Source of the DNA: Synchiropus splendidus | Lineage: Eukaryota; Chordata; Actinopteri; Syngnathiformes; Callionymidae | NCBI RefSeq assembly: GCF_027744825.2 | Contig: NC_071340.1 | Location: 10,862,001 to 10,926,000 of the forward strand | DNA: 64,000 nucleotides | Reading direction: 5' to 3' | Shown: piece after piece, positions 61,157-64,000 of the stretch | Numbering within the stretch: the stretch's first letter is position 1 | How the letters are laid out: every line of letters begins with the position of its first letter | Program-made: the position numbers and the translations under genes | Notes under the pieces: model-generated | The model's database searches: none | Told to the model about the DNA's origin: nothing | Seen by the model: the letters and a program-made list of their open reading frames with translations, nothing else

Positions 61157-64000
61157 CTGGGAGTGTAGTTGGGTTAAAGGAAATTGAGAATTCAGCAGAT
61201 GCTTGCAAACAAGAGAGTGACGGCCACTGATGAAGTCTTTGTTAGTCTGCTGAGTTCATACAGTTGAGGTATAATAAAGGAGTCAGCAAAAACGCCTTTG
61301 CACAAAACCTCACTCTTTTATTGCCAATTACATTACTTTTTATATGTTTTCTTTTACCAAAGTCACAGTGTTGTTTTGTGGTACTGTGTACCGTGTGAGC
61401 TTAAGAAAAAAAAATGAGATGAAAAACAAAGCAAGTGTGTTTGGTTCAGGAGTGCTTCCTGTGACTTGACCCAGGTTGCTATTTACACAGCGCATGGAAA
61501 ACATTTAAATTTTCAATGATGAGATATTGTAGAAGTCTTTGTAATGCAATGGTGTAGGAAAGCCACATAACAAGAAAAATCATTATGAGAAAAGAAAAAA
61601 AATATTGACAACTTTCAAAACTCATCTTCTGCTGGTTTCGAAATACATAATAGAAATGTATGTACACTTGCTTCTGTTTAATCTGTAAAAGCACTTTGAG
61701 AGCCGTGTTATATCAACTGCAGCTTCTTAAATTATTATTAGTATTATTGTTAGTAATGTGAAGGTATTTAAAACTATAATCAAATACTGTCAGATTTTAA
61801 AAATGATGTAAGATTGTATTGGAAAGCATTGCATGAAACAAATATAGCAAAAGAAAATGTAACGCAATTCAACTCAACAGATTTTTCTGCACACTAGAAT
61901 GCAAGATAATCAGTGTAATATCTTATGTTAAATAATTTTAGTCCATTACAATTTCTGGAATTACTGCTGGTAGGAGTTAATTTTGTCCAGAACAGGGGGT
62001 CCCAATGAGTTTTTGTAACTGCAGCAAAGCAAACTGGAAAATGAATCAAACTCTCGTTACTTCTTTAGCAAAGTATTGTCATCATATGCTGCATTTTGAA
62101 GCTCTAAATCAACCATCTAGACTTCATGCTGACCTTAAGTACCGTAAAATATATATTTAACGTTGTTAAGACACAATATGAAAAGCAGATGTTGTAGATA
62201 ATTCAGCATTTTACATTCAAGATTGAAAAACATATAAATCTATGGTGAGACTCGCAAAGAATGAAGTGATCATTAGATTAAGGCCCAGGCGGCACATCAA
62301 ACTCAAATACATCATAGGAGAGAAAAAAACATAAGTAATGTGCACGCATGTGGCCAAAGATGGATGAGCCAACAACCCATGTCTGAGACAATGGCTGCAG
62401 CACCACATTTCTCTATTAAACAACATTATTTCATACAGTCCACACGAGTCGCCGGCTCCAGTCGGATCCAATAAGAACACTCTCCAACAGGAAAAATGGG
62501 AGTAGGAGTCAGAGGTCAAACAGAATAAGCTTTTGTCCAATGAGGAAAATATCTAGCTGTTTTCAATGCGCAGTCTACCACAGTCAATATTTCAACACTT
62601 TATTACATTAGCGTAGCGTCACAGTCAAACTCAGTGAGGAGTTGTGTGCGAGTCAGACGGCGCTGTTACTACATTTATTTATACAACGTCAAGTGTCATA
62701 ATGCCACTCTGGAAGTTGAGGCCCGTTACACCCCATGGAGAGGAAATGATATCACTGGCACAAAACCGCATGAAATCTCGGCTGGTGCTGTCCGTCAACG
62801 TCAGCGTCCCAAATGACAAGTAGCCACATAAAGCTTGTGAAGTCTGGACAATCGCTGCATTGTTTGTGAAGGTCTCACGTCAACTGCTAATTTGATGTAG
62901 CTAATTCAACAGAACAAAATTTCATTTGTACAAACCAAAGACAAAATAAATACGTAAGTACGCACATAGTTCGGGATATCATTAAAAATCAGTGTATTAT
63001 TACAACATGCATGTGCATGCTTATTAATGTTTCATAATATTATACAACCCATATGTTCTCAATAGGAGGCCCAGCTCCAGCACTTCATAACATTCACAGA
63101 ACAGATTCACCTGTGCGTATGTTACACAGGTTTTCAGTACAATACCTCCAGAAGGATCAGAGTGATGAAAAAATTGCAAACAGCTCCTGAGTTTATTGAG
63201 AAATAATGAGGCAGAGAGCGGTGTCGTTGTGCTGGTTTGGAGAATGACTTGAATGTTTATCACATTAGAAGATGAGTTGGAAAAAAGATTTCATTTTAGT
63301 AAGATGTAAGGAAGGCTAGAATTCCAGTGCTTTCATTTTTTTATTGTGAGTCTCACTCAGTCCTCACCAGTTACTCATTCGTGTTTAGAATGCTTAACAT
63401 GATACAAAGTAGAATATCTCAGTTGCATGTCAGTCTTGTTTTCCACATTTAGACTTGAATTAAACAGTCACAAACTCATTGTCATATTAACATGTGACAC
63501 ATTGAAATGTATACACACTTTGCTAGAATTATTTGCAAGAAAGTAAATACCAAACTGAATGTGAAAAGAAAAACAAAGAGTAAAAGTCTTCTTTTCAAAT
63601 AAGTATGGACCTGACCAAACTCAATGAATGGCTCTTCGACAAAAAAAATAATAATAATAAAAAGTTAAGCCTTGCATGAGTAAACTTGCTCTATATGTTT
63701 TACTATTATAACCATGTAATGAAACAATATGTAATTCTTAGTAGACACTAATGAATGGAAGGAAATTGGTTGCTTTGTCTAAGATTTGTATGAATATTAT
63801 TAAATTATATTTTTGTAAAACTTTTAGATGATTCACACATTTTGGTTTTCAATCATGATATTGTGTCCATACAATTGAAGAAAGCAAATATTATCATGAG
63901 TAATCACCATCAACAACAACACTGTGTTTTGTATATCCAGTTTGCAAACCAAGTGACAGGGAGGTGCGGTCATTGATTTTAACATTCAAAGTCTTCAGCC

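Larger units (their letters stand above)
58975..64000 (-). other. fbxl17: Intron of fbxl17 upstream of the exon (partial, inferred)
   Basis: This is the 3' part of the preceding intron on the minus strand. I see no exon for the preceding FBXL17 repeats here. It is AT-rich and holds a CA repeat near 60607-60624, three CCAAT-type boxes at 61086-61156, short ATT/TAA runs near 61728-61754 and 63643-63661, and otherwise nothing I can name. Confidence 0.6.

Noticed and set aside
1..64000. Search for an operon, CRISPR array, phage, toxin or other gene system
   Set aside because: No dense coding, no ribosome-binding-site spacing and no direct-repeat/spacer pattern. The window is vertebrate intron, so no such system is claimed.

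Overview
The window looks like a piece of a ray-finned (teleost-type) fish chromosome lying almost entirely inside one gene. The only protein-coding segment I can support is one 131-bp exon on the minus strand (58844-58974). Its reading matches the leucine-rich repeat part of FBXL17, an F-box protein, and it has canonical splice sites on both sides. If that is right, positions 58975-64000 are the 3' part of the intron before this exon and 1-58843 are the 5' part of the intron after it. I found no neighbouring fbxl17 exon, no second gene, no tRNA or rRNA gene, and nothing of prokaryotic type such as an operon or CRISPR array.

The rest is intron with fossil transposons and simple repeats. Recognisable elements, in order, are: a degenerate AATCGATT-rich DNA-transposon relic (2412-2652); the right end of a DNA transposon of the 'acctcggtt' type (about 6300-6895); two Tc1-like transposase 3' ends fused head to head into a palindrome (12966-13326); a copy of a common fish dispersed repeat (15539-15830); two RTE-type LINE 3' ends, one per strand (18698-19016 plus, 22530-22672 minus); a hAT-type MITE with an 8-bp target duplication (32172-32352); a degenerate tRNA-type SINE (36465-36605); a MITE with perfect 22-bp inverted ends (36919-37173); a decayed Tc1-like element (40070-40685); a CR1/Rex1-type LINE 3' end with a (TGATTC)4 tail (44953-45320); a weak LINE C-terminal relic (53775-53870); a second clear copy of the dispersed repeat (55781-55970); and a hAT-like relic (57238-57684). 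One sequence occurs twice, at 27963-28118 and 44687-44843, and I cannot name it.

The fish assignment rests on this mix of elements (two Tc1 types, RTE, a Rex1-like LINE, hAT MITEs and the dispersed repeat) plus the fbxl17 exon. The species cannot be told from this. All matches were made by eye against remembered families, so element boundaries are approximate unless a terminal repeat or target duplication is quoted.

I looked for a previously undescribed system and did not find a gene system. The oddest structures are the Tc1 palindrome, the MITE with perfect 22-bp ends, and the unnamed two-copy repeat.
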